Of a stretch of 64,000 bases of DNA, positions 1 through 7,285 are shown piece after piece. Source of the DNA: a bacterium (GTDB taxonomy: Bacteria; Myxococcota_A; Bradymonadia; UBA7976; UBA1532). The notes beneath the pieces were generated by a model. That model made no database searches. It saw only the letters and a program-made list of their open reading frames with translations, and was not told the origin of the DNA. The position numbers and the translations under genes were made by a program. The DNA is taken from contig JAUHXC010000025.1 in NCBI GenBank assembly GCA_030427205.1, forward strand, positions 62,001-126,000. Reading direction: 5' to 3'. The stretch's first letter is position 1. Every line of letters begins with the position of its first letter.

Positions 1-119
1 CGCGAGCCGGACCGCGCCGAGGCCGATCCGGCTCGCGGTGGCCGCGCACCAGAACAGCGCCCGACCCCTCTCGACGCGTCGGCGATCGCCACCTCGACCG
101 CGGCCTCGCCGTCCGGGTG

Positions 120-730
120 CTCGGTGATCGGCGCCTCGACCACGGCGTTCATCGCCCGGCGGCGATCGATCGGCGCCGCGACCACGGCGTTCATCACCTG
201 GCGGCGATCGATCGCCGCCGCGACGCCCGCGGAGGCGCTGATCGATCGCCGCCGCCGAGGGGTCGGGCCACCTCCGGACGCCGATCGATCGCCGCCGACC
301 GGTCGAGCATGCCCCGTGACGGCGCCGATCGATCGGCGCCGGCCCGCCCGAGGGCGCGGTCGGGGCGCCGATCGATCGGCGCCGGCCCGCCCGAGGGCGC
401 AGTCGGGGCGTCGATCGATCGCCAGCCGGCGGCGAACGGCGCGGTCGGGCGCGGTTCGATCGCCAGCCGTGGGGGGTCGGCCGCTGTCGCGGTGGGTGGA
501 CAACGCCAGCCAGACGGGGTCGGGTGTCGTCGGGGCGCCGTTCGACCGCGAGCCGGGCGCGGATGTCGCGGTCGGGGCGCCGTTCGCCGAGCAGGTCGGG
601 CGCGACGTCGGGGTCGAGGCGCCGTTCACCCTCCAGCGGCGACGAACGACGCGCCCGGGCGCCGATCGATCGGCGCACGCGCACCTCCGGCGAATACGCC
701 CGGGTCGGGTGCGGCGGGGGTTCGATCTAT
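120..730. repeat. Phased palindrome array A (about 43-bp period), otherwise non-coding
   Basis: The first 765 bases hold no convincing gene. They carry repeated palindromes with a CGATCGATCG core, centred near 167.5, 209.5, 243.5, 286.5, 330.5, 373.5, 416.5, 459.5 (CGATCG only) and 667.5. Degenerate TTCG-type copies lie near 543, 585 and 626. Most neighbouring centres are 42-44 bp apart. The best copies, at 321-340 and 364-383, are a perfect 20-bp palindrome. Between palindromes the sequence is GC-rich and partly repeated (for example CCGGCCCGCCCGAGGGCGC twice). There is no leader or unique-spacer organisation as in CRISPR. Function is unknown; a protein-binding or nucleoid-organising array is only one possibility. 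Confidence 0.75.
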
Positions 731-733
731 GAT
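728..733 (+). promoter_or_regulatory. Possible -10 element (TATGAT) upstream of the lipase-like lipoprotein
   Basis: TATGAT lies 32 bases before the ATG at 766 and matches a bacterial -10 box at five of six positions. No -35 box is obvious. Similar TANNNT boxes precede several other genes in this window, which gives modest support. Confidence 0.35.
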
Positions 734-765
734 GCGGGCTCTGCTGCGGCTCACCCGGAGGTGCC

Positions 766-2733
766 ATGAACCGCGCATGCCCGCCCGCCCTGTTGCTCGC
801 GCTCGCGCTGCTCTTCCCGTGGGCCCTGCCCGGCTGCGACGACGGCGGCGCGCCGCTCGCCGCCGACGACGCCACGCCGGCCGACCTCGACGGGGCCACA
901 CCGGACGAGGTGCCCGACAGCGCGGTGGCCGACAGTACGCCGCCCGATGCTGCGCCGCCCGATGCTGGGCTGCCCGACCGTGCGCCGCCCGACATGGCGC
1001 CGCCCGACGCCGCGCCCCGGGTGGACGCCGCCCCGCTCGACGCCACGCCGCGGCTCGATATGGCCCGGGTCGACATGACCCCGCCCGACGCGGCGCCGCC
1101 GACCGACATGGCCCCGCCCGACGCCGGCCCGGCCTGCCCCGAGGCCGAGCCGTTCGACTACGCCTGCGAGGCGCTCGATCCGGCGACCTGCCCCGGCGGC
1201 ACCTGCCTCTTCGGCCTGTGCCTGGGCCCCATCCGCGACGCCGACCGCTGGGCCGGCTGCGACGACGGGGTCTGCGACCCGTGCGAGACCGCCGAGAGCT
1301 GCCCCGCCGACTGCGCCGAGCCGCCGGTGGTCGCCGGGCCGCTGACCTATGACCCGGCGCGCACGATCACCGTGCGCCTCGGCGGCTTCAACCTGGTGGA
1401 CGAGGCCGACTTCGAAGATCGGGTCTACGGCAGCACGGAGGGCTTCAGCAGCGTCGGCGACGGCATCACCCGCTACGCGCCGCGGGTCGACGGGCGCGCG
1501 CAGCCCGAGGCGCCCGATCAGTTCGTCTCGTTCGAGTACTACGGGGCCCAGCCGGCCGACTGGTTCACCCCGGCCCAGATCGCCGAGATCGAGCAGTACG
1601 ACCCGCGCACCACCGAGGCCCTGCACCGCTATGCGCTCATCGCGGCGATGTTCATCCGCCACCGCCTCGCGCTGAGCGGCGCCGACGCGGCGGCCATCGT
1701 CTGCCACTCGATGGGCTGCCACGTCACCCGCTACCTCATCGAGCACGACCTCGAGGGGCTGGCGAGCGAGGGGCGCATCAGCCGCTGGGTGACCTTCACC
1801 GGGGTCGTCGCCGGCGCCCGGCTCGCCCGGCTGTTCGACAACCCCGACGTGCGCGAGATCGCCGAGGTCCTGCGCTTCAATACCAGCGACTTCGTGCACA
1901 TGAACCCGGATTACGTGGTCGACGCCTCGGCCCGCTGGGATCACGACCCCTACGCCGGCGACAACCCGACGTTCACCGGCATCGCGGTGCACCATCTGGT
2001 GGCGAGCAACCCGCGGGTGAGCCAGACCGCCGACATCGTGCGGCTGCTCGACCTCAACAACCCGGGCGACGAGCCCAACGACGGCATCGTCTACAGCTTC
2101 GACCAGTTCATCCACCGGCAGGCCGACGCCGTGCGGCTGCAGACCGCCGAGGGCGACGCGGTGCTGCCGACCCGCACCTGGCTGCACGTCGACCACGAGA
2201 ACATCAAGGAGGACCACGGCGCGGCGATGGCGGCGGCGGCGGCGCTCTATCACCGGCGGCGGGTGTGGGTGTCCCTGGTCGAGCTGCAGCTCTTCGACGA
2301 TCTGGAGAGCGACGGCGGCTTCGACTTCAGCGATCTGGGCCCGCCGCCGTCGGAGGTCTCGCTCGAGGTCGACGTGGGCTTCGGGCCCTGGGCGCAGGCG
2401 ACCTTCGGCGAGGCGCCGGTGGTGCATCGGCTGCGGCCCGATCCCGACGAGCGCTCGTCGGATCTGGTGGTGATCGACGGCGACCAGCCGACGCCGGTCG
2501 AGCTGCCGATCTACGCCGGGCCGGTCTACGACGAGCAGCCGACGCTGGCCATCCGGGCCGAGGTGCTCGAGATGGACGACTACAACCGCTTCGACGTGCA
2601 CGAAGACCTGTTCGACCGCCACGACCGCTTCATCGAGTTCCAGGGCGAGCTGCCCATCGAAGACGGCCTGCACGAGATCGCCAACGGCCAAGCCCGAGCG
2701 GTCATCGAGGTGCGGGTGGGCACGCTGCCCTGA
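766..2733 (+). CDS. Secreted lipoprotein with alpha/beta-hydrolase (lipase-like) domain
   Basis: A 655-residue predicted lipoprotein. Residues 1-24 form a signal peptide ending in the lipobox LPGC (Cys24). A low-complexity Asp/Pro/Ala linker follows to about residue 125. A Cys-rich segment (about 130-185, CDDGVCDPCETAESCPADC) comes next. The middle carries the nucleophile-elbow-like motif CHSMGC around Ser315, so the usual Gly-x-Ser-x-Gly has Cys in the first Gly position. It sits in a hydrophobic strand with a helix behind it, as in lipases and PGAP1-like hydrolases. The C-terminal 150 residues are beta-rich and look C2-like, but I cannot name them. The start has GGAGG at good spacing. Lipase activity is inferred from the elbow and fold; the substrate is unknown. 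Confidence 0.75.
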   Translation: MNRACPPALLLALALLFPWALPGCDDGGAPLAADDATPADLDGATPDEVPDSAVADSTPPDAAPPDAGLPDRAPPDMAPPDAAPRVDAAPLDATPRLDMARVDMTPPDAAPPTDMAPPDAGPACPEAEPFDYACEALDPATCPGGTCLFGLCLGPIRDADRWAGCDDGVCDPCETAESCPADCAEPPVVAGPLTYDPARTITVRLGGFNLVDEADFEDRVYGSTEGFSSVGDGITRYAPRVDGRAQPEAPDQFVSFEYYGAQPADWFTPAQIAEIEQYDPRTTEALHRYALIAAMFIRHRLALSGADAAAIVCHSMGCHVTRYLIEHDLEGLASEGRISRWVTFTGVVAGARLARLFDNPDVREIAEVLRFNTSDFVHMNPDYVVDASARWDHDPYAGDNPTFTGIAVHHLVASNPRVSQTADIVRLLDLNNPGDEPNDGIVYSFDQFIHRQADAVRLQTAEGDAVLPTRTWLHVDHENIKEDHGAAMAAAAALYHRRRVWVSLVELQLFDDLESDGGFDFSDLGPPPSEVSLEVDVGFGPWAQATFGEAPVVHRLRPDPDERSSDLVVIDGDQPTPVELPIYAGPVYDEQPTLAIRAEVLEMDDYNRFDVHEDLFDRHDRFIEFQGELPIEDGLHEIANGQARAVIEVRVGTLP

Positions 2734-2774
2734 TGGGCCGGCGCGCGGCGGCTGACAGCGACCGGCGCCCGCAG

Positions 2775-2780
2775 TAGACT
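2775..2780 (+). promoter_or_regulatory. Possible -10 element (TAGACT) for the phosphofructokinase operon
   Basis: TAGACT lies in the 82-bp gap after the lipoprotein gene. It predicts a transcript beginning near 2787, leaving a short leader of about 29 bases before the ribosome binding site and proposed ATC start at 2816. No -35 box is recognisable. Confidence 0.35.
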
Positions 2781-2804
2781 GCGCGCGTTGTGCCGACCGG
2801 CCTT

Positions 2805-2808
2805 GGAG
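2805..2808 (+). promoter_or_regulatory. Ribosome binding site GGAG that supports an ATC start codon
   Basis: GGAG is followed seven bases later by ATC at 2816. No ATG or GTG occurs in this frame near here, and the next candidate, TTG at 2888, has no comparable site and would remove conserved residues. The site therefore favours a non-standard ATC start for the phosphofructokinase. Confidence 0.5.
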
Positions 2809-2815
2809 CAGCGCC

Positions 2816-4108
2816 ATCAACCCGCCCGACCCCGCCGATCTGATCGTCGACCGCCTCGGCCCCGCGACGCGGCCGTCTCCGCTGGGCTTGTCGACGGTGC
2901 TCGGCGATCACATCGCCGACTACTGCCCCGACGACGCCCGGACCCTCTTCGACCCCTCGCCGCAAGGGGCCGACGGGCCCGCGTTCGAACTGGCCGGCCC
3001 GCGGGAGAAGGTCTTCTTCGACGGCCCGCGGACCCACGCCGGCATCGTGACCTGCGGCGGCCTCAGCCCGGGGCTCAACAACATCATCCGGGCGCTGGTG
3101 CGCACCCTGCGCTCGGGCTACGGGGTGCGCGAGGTCACCGGCTTCCGCTTCGGCTACGGCGGGCTGGCCCGCGAGCCGCTGTCGCCGCCGGTCGCGCTCG
3201 ACAGCGCGGCGGTGCGCCATATCGACCGCCAGGGCGGCACCATCCTCGGCTCGTCCCGCGGGCCGGTCGACGCCGAGGAGATGGCCGATACCCTCGACCG
3301 GCTGGGCATCGACGTCATGTTCTGCATCGGCGGCGACGGCACGATGCGCGGCGCGCAGGCCGTCTACGAGGCGGTGACCCGCCGCGGGCGGCAGGTGGCG
3401 GTCATCGGGCTGCCCAAGACCATCGACAACGACCTGCCGCTCGTCGAGCGCACCTTCGGCTTCGACACCGCGGTGGGCATCGCCTGCGACGCGCTGCGCG
3501 CGGCGTCCATCGAGGCGGAGTGCGCGCCGCGGGGCGTCGGGCTGGTGCGCTTGATGGGGCGCCACGCGGGCTATATCGCCGCCGCGGCCGCGCTGACCAC
3601 CCGCGAGGTCGATCTGGTGCTGGTGCCCGAGCTGCCCTTCACCCTCGACGGCGACAATGGGGTGGTGGCCTGGGTCGATACGGTGCTGAAGCGTCAGGGG
3701 CGGGCGGTGGTGGTGGTCGCCGAGGGCGCGGGGCAGGAGCTGCTCGATACGGGCGGCGCCGACGCCTCGGGCAACAAGCGGCTGGGCGACGTCGGCCTCT
3801 TCTTGCGCGATCGGCTGCGGGCGGCCTTCGCCGACGACCCGATCAACCTCAAGTACATCGACCCGAGCTACATCATCCGCGCGGCGCCGGCCAATACCGC
3901 CGACGCCCGGCTGTGCGGCGAGCTGGCCGAAGACGCGGTGCACGCGGCGATGTCGGGGCGCACCGGCGTGGTGGTCGGGCTGTGGAACAACCAGCGGACC
4001 CACGTGCCGCTGTCGGCGGTGGTCGGGCGCACCCGGCGGCTCGATCTCGATGGGGCCCTGTGGCGCTCGGTGGTGCAGGCGACCGGCCAGCCGAAGGTGT
4101 TCGGGTGA
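2816..4108 (+). CDS. pfkA: 6-phosphofructokinase (ATP-type, plant/group-X-like), probable ATC start
   Basis: Phosphorylates fructose 6-phosphate in glycolysis. The protein (430 residues from 2816) strongly resembles the plant/actinobacterial branch of phosphofructokinases. It has the N-terminal motif RLGPATRPSPLG, then GPREKVFF, IVTCGGLSPGLNN, the nucleotide loop GGDGT, the catalytic loop PKTIDND, and GFDTAVG and MGRHAGY. Gly in GGDG argues for ATP over pyrophosphate (PPi enzymes have GGDD), though the Lys of PKTIDND is the PPi-type residue; plant and trypanosome ATP enzymes share this mix. The first in-frame standard start is TTG 2888, but conserved N-terminal residues lie upstream, and ATC 2816 has a well-spaced GGAG. 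The stop overlaps the next gene by four bases (GTGA), so the two are co-transcribed. Confidence 0.9.
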   Translation: MNPPDPADLIVDRLGPATRPSPLGLSTVLGDHIADYCPDDARTLFDPSPQGADGPAFELAGPREKVFFDGPRTHAGIVTCGGLSPGLNNIIRALVRTLRSGYGVREVTGFRFGYGGLAREPLSPPVALDSAAVRHIDRQGGTILGSSRGPVDAEEMADTLDRLGIDVMFCIGGDGTMRGAQAVYEAVTRRGRQVAVIGLPKTIDNDLPLVERTFGFDTAVGIACDALRAASIEAECAPRGVGLVRLMGRHAGYIAAAAALTTREVDLVLVPELPFTLDGDNGVVAWVDTVLKRQGRAVVVVAEGAGQELLDTGGADASGNKRLGDVGLFLRDRLRAAFADDPINLKYIDPSYIIRAAPANTADARLCGELAEDAVHAAMSGRTGVVVGLWNNQRTHVPLSAVVGRTRRLDLDGALWRSVVQATGQPKVFG

Positions 4109-4845
4109 GCCGGCGCGACGACGAGCTGAGCCCCGCGGAGCAGCAGCAATACGCCAGCCGGGCGTTCGAGCTGATCAAGCAGATCCAGGGCAGCAGCCAG
4201 GCGACGGGCTACTTCCCCACCCCCGATCGGGTGATCGAGATCGCGCTCGACCGGCTGGTCTTGCGGCCGGGCGATCGCTTCATGGATCTGGGCTGCGGCG
4301 ACGGGCGGGTGCTCATCGCGGCGGCGCAGCGCGGCTACGACGCGACCGGCTGCGAGGCGGATACCCGGCTGGCGGCCCACGCGGCGGCGCGGGTGGCGCG
4401 GGTCGGCCCCGGTCGCGCGCGGGTGGCGTTGGGCTCGTTCACCCACCCGGGCACGCTGAAGCTGCTCGGGCTCGGAGAGGCGCGCGGGGTCTTCCTCTTC
4501 TTGCAGCCGTGGGCGCTCGATCAGGTCATGCCGCTGTTGAAGGCGGGCCTGCCGGCGGGGGCGCGCATCGCGAGCTATGCCTTCCGGCCGAAGCTCTTCA
4601 AGTGGCGCCCGACAGCGGTGGCCGAGGTGCCCGGCTTCGACGAGGCCGAAGAGACTCGCCCGCTCTACATCTGGCGCGCGCCGGGTCCGCAGCCTGCGGG
4701 CGGTGGCGGCAAGACGGGCGGCGGCGGGCGCGGCGGCGGTGGGCGCGGCGGCGGATACGGACCCCGCGGCGGCGGCGGATACGGACCCCGCGGCGGCGGC
4801 GGATACGGACCCCGCGGCGGCGGCGGATACGGACCCCGCGGTTGA
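4105..4845 (+). CDS. SAM-dependent methyltransferase with Gly-Tyr-Gly-Pro-Arg repeat tail
   Basis: About 246 residues from a GTG start that overlaps the phosphofructokinase stop. The core is a class I methyltransferase: YFPTPDRVIEIAL precedes the SAM-binding motif FMDLGCGDGRV, followed by an acidic residue (GCEAD) at the end of the second strand. It resembles the short lysine/protein methyltransferase-type folds, but the substrate cannot be assigned. From about residue 196 the protein becomes Gly-rich and ends in four near-identical GGGGYGPRG units encoded by an exact 24-bp DNA repeat. Such GY/RG-rich tails are typical of RNA-binding or phase-separating proteins, so an RNA or RNP substrate is a possible inference. 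Confidence 0.8.
   Translation: MSRRDDELSPAEQQQYASRAFELIKQIQGSSQATGYFPTPDRVIEIALDRLVLRPGDRFMDLGCGDGRVLIAAAQRGYDATGCEADTRLAAHAAARVARVGPGRARVALGSFTHPGTLKLLGLGEARGVFLFLQPWALDQVMPLLKAGLPAGARIASYAFRPKLFKWRPTAVAEVPGFDEAEETRPLYIWRAPGPQPAGGGGKTGGGGRGGGGRGGGYGPRGGGGYGPRGGGGYGPRGGGGYGPRG
4753..4842 (+). repeat. Four tandem 24-bp repeats encoding the Gly-rich tail
   Basis: Copies begin at 4753, 4777, 4801 and 4825 with essentially no divergence. Each encodes Gly-Tyr-Gly-Pro-Arg-Gly-Gly-Gly. The period is a multiple of three, so changes in copy number would keep the frame. Confidence 0.9.
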
Positions 4846-4870
4846 AGACGCTGGACGCGACCGCGAGCCG

Positions 4871-4876
4871 TATCGT
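4871..4876 (+). promoter_or_regulatory. Possible -10 element (TATCGT) for the ATPase/HNH operon
   Basis: TATCGT lies 47 bases before the ATPase start in the short gap after the methyltransferase gene. The same hexamer occurs before fhs. No clear -35 box. Confidence 0.3.
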
Positions 4877-4922
4877 TGCGCCCGCGATCGGCAGTTGCGA
4901 TAACGCCTGCGGAGGCCTGTAG

Positions 4923-6200
4923 ATGCTCGACCAGCTACAACTCGACGGCGTGGGGCCCGCTCAGCGACTCACGCTCGATCTGGCCGAGCGGTTGAACGTG
5001 CTCACGGGAGACAACGGTCTCGGCAAGAGCTTTGTCCTCGACGTGGCATGGTGGGTGCTGACGGCCTCCTGGGCCGGGGTCACCGCCACGCCGTTCAGAG
5101 ATCGCGCGCGGCCTGCTGTCGGCGACGTCCCGCCCCGGATCGCGTGGGCCCGGCCCTCGGGCGCGCGGTATAGCAGCACATTCGATTGGCGTGAAGCGGG
5201 GTGGAAGCGCCAGGACGTCGAGGGGATGACCTTTGGCCTCGTCGTCTATGCCCGCGCCGATGGTGGCTTCTCGGTGTGGGATCCGGCGCGCAACGACTGG
5301 CGGCAGCGGGGCTTTCGACTCGCCCTGCCCGAGGCGTTTCACTTCACCGCGGCGCAGGTCTGGGGCGGGCTGCAGCACGACGATTGGGACGAGCCGCTGT
5401 GCGAGGGGCTGCTCCGCGACTGGGTGCGCTGGCAACTGAAATCAAAAGCCGGCGAGACAGGCGACCACGACCCCTTCGAGATCCTGACGCGCGCGCTGGA
5501 GGCGCTGTCGCCCAGCGCCGACGAGCCGCTGACCCCCGGACCGCTCGTGCGCCCCCCCGGCGCGACCCGCGACGAGCCGTCGCTGCGGCTCGGCTATGGC
5601 GTCGTGCCCGTACGCCATGCCTCGGCGGGCGTGCGTCGGGTCCTGTCCCTCGCCTACCTGCTGGTGTGGGCCTGGTCCGAGCACGGCGTGTCCTTCCCCG
5701 AAGGCCCGGTGAAGCACATCACGGTGCTCATCGACGAGGTCGAGACCCACCTGCACCCCCAATGGCAGCGGCGCCTGTTGCCCGCGCTCATGGATGTCGT
5801 GGCAGGCTTGGGCGAGGGCATGGAGGTGCAATGGCTGGTGACGAGTCACAGCCCGCTGGTGCTCGCGTCGCTGGAGCCGATCTTCGAGTCCGGCCGCGAT
5901 CAGCTGTACCTGTTCGATCAGGTCGACGGCGCCGTGACGCTTCGGCCCCTGCCCTGGTCTCGCAATGGCGACGCGGTGAACTGGCTGCTGTCACCCGTCT
6001 TCGCCATGGAGCAGGCACGGTCGGTCCCGGCAGAGCACGCGATCGAGGCCGCAGAGGCCTACATGCGCGGTGAGAAGGAGCTGCTGCCAGACGATCTCTC
6101 CACCGCCGAGGCCATCGACGCGGCGTTGCGGCGGCTGCTGCCGGACGACGACGTCTTCTGGCCCCGCTGGGCGCTCTCGACCCGGCGCTATGGCGGATGA
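4923..6200 (+). CDS. AAA/ABC-type ATPase, Septu PtuA-like defence component
   Basis: A 425-residue ATPase of the RecF/SMC/OLD-like group. It starts directly with the ATPase head: Walker A GDNGLGKS (29-36), an ABC-signature-like SAGVRR around 234-239, Walker B VLIDEVETHLHP with Asp271/Glu272, and the TSHSP switch His at 309. There is no long coiled coil, so it is a minimal head-type ATPase. The start has GGAGG at good spacing. Its stop overlaps the HNH gene by four bases (ATGA). Paired ATPase and HNH genes are the hallmark of Septu (PtuA/PtuB) and related anti-phage systems, where the ATPase controls the nuclease. I see the pair and the motifs; an anti-phage role is inference. Confidence 0.8.
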   Translation: MLDQLQLDGVGPAQRLTLDLAERLNVLTGDNGLGKSFVLDVAWWVLTASWAGVTATPFRDRARPAVGDVPPRIAWARPSGARYSSTFDWREAGWKRQDVEGMTFGLVVYARADGGFSVWDPARNDWRQRGFRLALPEAFHFTAAQVWGGLQHDDWDEPLCEGLLRDWVRWQLKSKAGETGDHDPFEILTRALEALSPSADEPLTPGPLVRPPGATRDEPSLRLGYGVVPVRHASAGVRRVLSLAYLLVWAWSEHGVSFPEGPVKHITVLIDEVETHLHPQWQRRLLPALMDVVAGLGEGMEVQWLVTSHSPLVLASLEPIFESGRDQLYLFDQVDGAVTLRPLPWSRNGDAVNWLLSPVFAMEQARSVPAEHAIEAAEAYMRGEKELLPDDLSTAEAIDAALRRLLPDDDVFWPRWALSTRRYGG

Positions 6201-6763
6201 AGCGTTTCACGCCGCAACCGGCCCCGGATCACTTCGACGAGCAGGTACGGCGCCCGGGTCGTCAGTGGCTCGAAACGCATCCGCAGGGGCGCCCGCCCGA
6301 CTACTGGCAACGTGCGCGAGGCGCGCTCGCCGACGCCTTCGAGGGCCTGTGCGCCTACAGCGTCATCCACCTCTTCGAGACGGGGACGGTCGATCACTTC
6401 GTCTCGATCGACGAAGCCCGTGACCGGGCCTACGACTGGAGCAACTACCGCTACTGCGCGGGCTGGGTGAATGCCTCGAAGGGCAACATCCCATCGGCGC
6501 TGCTCATGGATCCGTTCGAGGTGCAGGACGACTGGTTCGAGATCCAGCTGCCGTCGCTTCAGCTGCGGGTGACCGATGCCTGCCCGCAGCCTCTCCGGGA
6601 GCGGGCCGAGTTCACGATCAGACGGCTGCGGCTGCGAGACGGCGAGCGCGCGATTCGGGGTCGCCAGAACCTGATGGAGCTGCATCTGAGCGGCGAGTTG
6701 CCGCTGGAGTCGCTCGAAGCCTTCTGCCCGTTGCTCGCCCGCGCCTTGCGGTCGCGACGGTGA
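6197..6763 (+). CDS. HNH endonuclease-like protein (PtuB/TIGR02646-like), zinc ligands reduced
   Basis: A 188-residue protein co-translated with the upstream ATPase. Its centre matches the HNH layout of PtuB-like nucleases: CAYS (52-55), VDHF with His67, YDWSNYR with Asn83, then C87 and N92-x-SKG. In typical members both knuckles are Cys-x2-Cys. Here each keeps only one Cys (Cys52 and Cys87), so structural zinc binding may be lost or altered while the catalytic His/Asn positions remain. The C-terminal half is the helical extension usual in this family. Most likely function: DNA or RNA cleavage gated by the ATPase. A catalytically weakened variant is possible. Confidence 0.7.
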   Translation: MKRFTPQPAPDHFDEQVRRPGRQWLETHPQGRPPDYWQRARGALADAFEGLCAYSVIHLFETGTVDHFVSIDEARDRAYDWSNYRYCAGWVNASKGNIPSALLMDPFEVQDDWFEIQLPSLQLRVTDACPQPLRERAEFTIRRLRLRDGERAIRGRQNLMELHLSGELPLESLEAFCPLLARALRSRR

Positions 6764-6766
6764 CCG

Positions 6767-7231
6767 CTACGCGCCCTCGAGCTTCACGATGGCGGCGCGC
6801 ACGTCGTCGGGGATCGGCGCCTTGGCCTGGCGGGTGTAGTCGAACGAGACGATGCGCCCGTCGCCTTCGGCGGCGATGGCGCCCTTCGACTCGCTGACGA
6901 CCCGGTAGATCATCGTGAAGCGGTCGTCGCCCATGTCTTCGACCCGCGCGCCGACCCAGATGGTATCGGGGAACTGCAGCGGCACCCGGAAGACGCAGCT
7001 GGTGCGGGCCAGGATCGGGCCGACCCCGCCGAGGCGGGCGGCTTTCTCCCAGCCGGCGGCGCGGAAGTAGGCGATGCGCGCCGTCTCGAACCAGCGCAGG
7101 TAGACCACGTTGTTGACGTGCTGGAAGGCGTCCATGTCGCCCCAGGCGACAGGCAGCCGCTCGACCACGGGGAAGTCGGCGAGCTGTTCGGGGCGCTGCA
7201 GTTCGGGGCGCTGCAGTTCGGGTCGCTGCAT
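6767..7231 (-). CDS. Hotdog-fold acyl-CoA thioesterase (4HBT/YbgC-like)
   Basis: A 154-residue single hotdog domain. The family motif WGDMDAFQHVNNVVYLRWFE is complete, with the catalytic-type Asp in GDMDAFQHVNN and the substrate-pocket Arg/Phe after it. Family members hydrolyse acyl-CoA or aryl-CoA thioesters; chain length cannot be predicted. The N-terminus is unusual: residues 2-16 are three copies of LQRPE-type pentapeptides encoded by a 15-bp tandem repeat at 7196-7231, upstream of the normal fold start. The ATG at 7231 has AGGAG at proper spacing, so the repeats appear to be translated. It ends four bases after the converging HNH gene. Confidence 0.88.
   Translation of the reverse strand: MQRPELQRPELQRPEQLADFPVVERLPVAWGDMDAFQHVNNVVYLRWFETARIAYFRAAGWEKAARLGGVGPILARTSCVFRVPLQFPDTIWVGARVEDMGDDRFTMIYRVVSESKGAIAAEGDGRIVSFDYTRQAKAPIPDDVRAAIVKLEGA
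7190..7231 (-). repeat. 15-bp tandem repeat at the 5' end of the thioesterase gene
   Basis: Three near-identical copies of CTGCAGTTCGGGGCG (plus-strand reading) sit immediately inside the start codon and encode repeated LQRPE units. The unit keeps the reading frame. Confidence 0.85.
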
Positions 7232-7285
7232 GGCGGGCTCCTGCGGCGGGCTGCGAGGGGCGCGGGGGCGCGGGGGCGCCGAGGC

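Noticed and set aside
117..1352. Long forward ORFs across the first kilobase
   Set aside because: They cover the palindrome array and then run out of frame through the lipoprotein gene; their products are Arg/Gly/Ala-rich and have no domain.
751..2820. Long reverse ORF opposite the lipase-like lipoprotein
   Set aside because: It is a mirror of the codon pattern of the forward gene, as expected at this GC content, and has no ribosome binding site or domain.
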